Positions 62,081 to 64,000 of a stretch of 64,000 nucleotides of DNA are shown here, piece after piece. Where the stretch lies: the NCBI RefSeq assembly GCF_036621415.1, contig NZ_CP030941.1, forward strand, positions 1,858,001 to 1,922,000, written 5' to 3'. This DNA is from Nitratireductor thuwali (GTDB lineage Bacteria > Pseudomonadota > Alphaproteobacteria > Rhizobiales > Rhizobiaceae). The first letter of the stretch is position 1. Every line of letters starts with the position of its first letter. The position numbers and the translations under genes were made by a program. The notes under the pieces were generated by a model, which worked only from the letters and a program-made list of their open reading frames with translations, was not told the DNA's origin and made no database searches.

Positions 62081-62707
62081 ATGAATAGAGCGATTCTAGG
62101 AAAAACCATTCCCGCCGAGACCATGTCCCCGACAATCAGCGACATATCCATCCGCCCGGCCGTTGCGACCGACATTCCCGCCGTCACCCGCATCTATGCC
62201 CATGCCGTCGAGCACGGCACGGCGACCTATGAACTCGAACCGCCGCCCGAATCGGAAATGACCATGCGCATGGAAGCGCTGCAGGCGCAGGGCTATCCCT
62301 ATATGGTCGCCGAAAACCAAGAGCGCCGGCTGTTGGGCTATGCCTATGCCGGTCCCTTCCGCGCCCGCCGGGCCTACCGCTTCATCGTCGAGGATTCGGT
62401 CTATATCGACCCGCAGGCCCAGGGTCGCGGCGTCGGCCGGCTGCTCATGGAAGCGCTGATCGCCGAATGCCGGCGCCTGGGCTTCCGCCAGCTCATCGCC
62501 GTGATCGGCGACGGCACCAACCACCGCGCCTCCATCCGCCTACACGAGGTGACCGGCTTCGTCCACGCCGGCGTCCTGAAAGGCAGCGGCTACAAGCACG
62601 GAAAATGGCTGGACACGGTCTTCATGCAGCTTGAAATGAACGGCGGCGACACCCTGCCGCCCGACCCCGATTCCCTGCCGGAGCGGATGTTCCGGAAAGC
62701 GGTCTAG
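62081..62707 (+). CDS. GNAT acetyltransferase, phosphinothricin/methionine-sulfone N-acetyltransferase type
   Basis: A 208-residue protein whose core (about 18-185) reads as the PAT/Pat-like family: IRPAVATDIPAVTRIYAHAV, GTATYELEPPPESEM, YAGPFRARRAYRFIVEDSVY, and the acetyl-CoA site GRGVGRLLMEALI, then GDGTNHRASIRLHEVTGFVH. Relatives acetylate phosphinothricin, methionine sulfoximine or similar compounds. The start at 62081 lies in the tail of the preceding terminator region; the ATG at 62123 (MSPTISDISIRPA) may be the true one. Confidence 0.88.
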   Translation: MNRAILGKTIPAETMSPTISDISIRPAVATDIPAVTRIYAHAVEHGTATYELEPPPESEMTMRMEALQAQGYPYMVAENQERRLLGYAYAGPFRARRAYRFIVEDSVYIDPQAQGRGVGRLLMEALIAECRRLGFRQLIAVIGDGTNHRASIRLHEVTGFVHAGVLKGSGYKHGKWLDTVFMQLEMNGGDTLPPDPDSLPERMFRKAV

Positions 62708-62746
62708 CGCTCCGCCGTCACCAACTCCGGCAAGTTCGTTGAAACG

Positions 62747-63142
62747 CTACCGCCGCACCGCCCGCACGACACGCAACTGCTTGTCGAACACCGTCAAAAC
62801 GCGCGCCAGCTCATGGCCGCGCTTCAGCACGACTCCGGCCGCCGTGACGACTGACCATGCGCCCTGCTTGCGGGCCAGCTTCGGGTTCTTGACGATCTGG
62901 AACATAGGCATTTCGCTGGCCCGGCGGTAGACCGAGAAGACGGCCCGGTCCTTGAGATGGTCGATGGCATAGTCGCGCCATTCACCGGCCGCGACCATCT
63001 GCCCGTAGAGGCGCAGTATGTGATCCAGCTCGCGCCTGTCGAATGTTACGGGCAGATCCAGGCGTGCGCGCCTGGCCTCTACGAAAGGGATGAGGTTGCC
63101 GGAATCTTCCCCATCCTCCCTGCCGCTTCCGTATTCAGTCAT
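62747..63142 (-). CDS. DUF2794 protein
   Basis: A 131-residue protein from the ATG at 63140-63142 (MTEYGSGREDGEDSGNLIPF). The family core is TFDRRELDHILRLYGQMVAA then GEWRDYAIDHLKDRAVFSVY and RRASEMPMFQIVKNPKLARK, as in DUF2794, a soluble alphaproteobacterial family without known function. The longer upstream frame lacks similarity. Confidence 0.9.
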   Translation of the reverse strand: MTEYGSGREDGEDSGNLIPFVEARRARLDLPVTFDRRELDHILRLYGQMVAAGEWRDYAIDHLKDRAVFSVYRRASEMPMFQIVKNPKLARKQGAWSVVTAAGVVLKRGHELARVLTVFDKQLRVVRAVRR

Positions 63143-63594
63143 CAGCCGCACGCACCTTTGTGACGATGTCATGAAGGAAAGGTACGCGGCCAAACATGAA
63201 ATGCAAGCCCCGGAGCGAGGTTTCGGCCTCGCGCGACAGCCTCCGCAGCGCCGTTCGCAGATGGGAGGGCGGCCCCGCTCGTGCAGCGGAGATGAGAACT
63301 GGAACCGCCGAACATGCGCCGCTCGACGCGCGAATGTTCATCTCGCGAGGGAGGTAGCTCCGCGTTCACGAAAGAGGACGCGCTGTCGGATATGGTGATC
63401 GATTGCCACATTGTCGCCGCCTTCTGTTCAAGCTGCCGCCTGATTTCAAAGCCACGATCCACTCGTTGCCTGAGACGGTTCGGTCCGGACGCTGCTCCGT
63501 AACCCCAAGCCCCCCGCCCACGGGGCCGTGGACGGATCGAACCAACTCCGGGCTTCACCAAGCCCCGGAACGTCAGGGCGACGATCCCAAATAG

Positions 63595-63630
63595 CGCCGG
63601 AGCTTGGCTTTGCCAAACCGGCGTTTTTTT
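63595..63630 (+). terminator. Strong rho-independent terminator without an upstream coding gene
   Basis: GCCGG (63596-63600) pairs with CCGGC (63618-63622), and inside it TTGGC-TTT-GCCAA (63604-63616) forms a second stem. A run of seven T follows (63624-63630). It points along the plus strand, but the nearest plus-strand gene is the GNAT that ends at 62707. Confidence 0.8.
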
Positions 63631-63658
63631 GACCAGGCATCGGCGGTGATGTTTGGTT

Positions 63659-63677
63659 GCCAGGTGCCGCACCTGGC
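63659..63677 (-). terminator. Hairpin after the DUF1223 gene
   Basis: GCCAGGTG (63659-63666) and CACCTGGC (63670-63677) form a perfect 8-bp stem with a 3-nt loop, 37 bp beyond the DUF1223 stop. No clear T-run. Confidence 0.5.
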
Positions 63678-63713
63678 GGCCCAGGCGCAATGCGTCCCAG
63701 AAAGACCCGCCTG

Positions 63714-64000
63714 TCAGCTTCCCGCGCGGGCGGCGCCGAGAATGGGGCCGGGCCGTCCGGCCTTGTCCACCGATTGCAGCAGCACCGCGCAGTTGCTGCC
63801 CCATTTGGCGATCTCGCTCATGGGCATCTCCAGCCGCGTCGCCTTTCCGTGCCACATGCCGATCGTCCGGTATTCGGTGACGATGTTGCGGTACTCGATG
63901 GTGCGGCCCGAATTCTCGCCCGCGCCGATCGTGACGCGCTTGCGCGGCTCGTAATAGACCAGCACCACATGGGCATCCTTCGCATCGCCGACGGCAGAGC
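63714..64000 (-). CDS. DUF1223-family protein, C-terminal part (runs off the window edge)
   Basis: The minus-strand frame is open from the right edge to a stop at 63714-63716, 94 complete residues. It contains VVLVYYEPRKRVTIGAGENS, GRTIEYRNIVTEYRTIGMWH and a C-terminal GSNCAVLLQSVDKAGRPGPI, ending LGAARAGS. The RT-x-YRN-V block and the closing CAVLLQ...GPILGAA are those of DUF1223, secreted thioredoxin-like proteins of alphaproteobacteria. The start and signal peptide lie outside the window. Confidence 0.85.
   Translation of the reverse strand, partial: SAVGDAKDAHVVLVYYEPRKRVTIGAGENSGRTIEYRNIVTEYRTIGMWHGKATRLEMPMSEIAKWGSNCAVLLQSVDKAGRPGPILGAARAGS

Larger units (their letters stand above)
63143..63713. 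other. Gene-free stretch with an orphan terminator
   Basis: A 571-bp region without a convincing protein frame on either strand. It contains GC-rich stem-loops, including CCGGGCTT-CACC-AAGCCCCGG near 63548-63568, and a strong plus-strand rho-independent terminator at 63595-63630 that no plus-strand gene needs. A small RNA is possible (see findings). The promoter of the DUF2794 gene should be at its left edge. Confidence 0.5.

Noticed and set aside
63169..63855. A 228-codon minus-strand frame across the orphan-terminator region
   Set aside because: It overlaps the real 3' end of the DUF1223 gene in another frame and shows no domain; composition looks non-coding.

Overview
The window is a GC-rich chromosomal segment that reads as an alphaproteobacterium of the order Hyphomicrobiales (Rhizobiales), most like the Phyllobacteriaceae (Mesorhizobium, Chelativorans, Nitratireductor or relatives). 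The reasons are a pyruvate carboxylase, a rhizobial-type PmtA, DUF2794, DUF1223 and IalB proteins, an Irr-type iron box, a ybhL leader RNA upstream of a Bax-inhibitor-1 gene, and mosaic intergenic palindromes of the rhizobial kind. Species cannot be fixed from the sequence alone. I saw no rRNA, tRNA, CRISPR array, prophage or plasmid functions. The only intact mobile element is one IS3-family copy.

Layout. 0-5.3 kb: a TetR repressor fragment diverging from an RND efflux pair, then a tiny DUF3309 membrane protein. 5.3-11.4 kb: an MFS transporter with a LacI-type operator and pyruvate carboxylase, with an IS3 element inserted about 150 bp upstream of pyc. 11.5-17.7 kb: a complete branched-chain amino-acid ABC transporter (livH-M-G-F, a small membrane protein, livK) in which LivG carries an extra helix-hairpin-helix domain. 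18.1-22.2 kb: a hydroxyproline catabolic set (4-hydroxyproline epimerase, FAD-dependent D-hydroxyproline dehydrogenase, DHDPS-family deaminase) diverging from a GntR regulator across an AT-rich operator cluster. 22.9-25.5 kb: methylmalonate-semialdehyde dehydrogenase and a divergent LysR regulator. 25.8-32.2 kb: a PPi-type phosphofructokinase, a SulP transporter with a universal stress protein, a YqaE/DUF4112 pair and a DEAD-box helicase.

32.3-34.8 kb is an arsenic operon (arsR, thioredoxin-type arsC, acr3, glutaredoxin-type arsC). 35-42.5 kb holds ferredoxin-NADP reductase, hydantoinase/oxoprolinase-type HyuA and HyuB, a PmtA-like methyltransferase, an SDR with a divergent TetR, and an OsmC protein. 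42.6-45.4 kb is ffh, chorismate mutase, a GNAT and rpsP, with rimM-trmD-rplS missing from their usual place. 45.7-50 kb has envelope and housekeeping genes (SH3 protein, lytic transglycosylase, argG, IalB, DUF1232). 50.2-55.5 kb is an iron-type ABC importer with an Irr-type (ICE) box upstream, two paralogous binding proteins with vicinal cysteines and a terminal methyltransferase. 55.5-64 kb holds small housekeeping enzymes, a LolD/YbbP-type ABC pair, the ybhL leader with its Bax-inhibitor-1 gene, a GNAT, DUF2794, a gene-free stretch with an orphan rho-independent terminator, and the start of a DUF1223 gene.

The most interesting items are the ICE-box ABC/methyltransferase operon, the LivG-HhH fusion, the orphan terminator that may end a small RNA near 63.6 kb, and several clear operators. 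All functions are read from sequence motifs and gene context; no database search was run.
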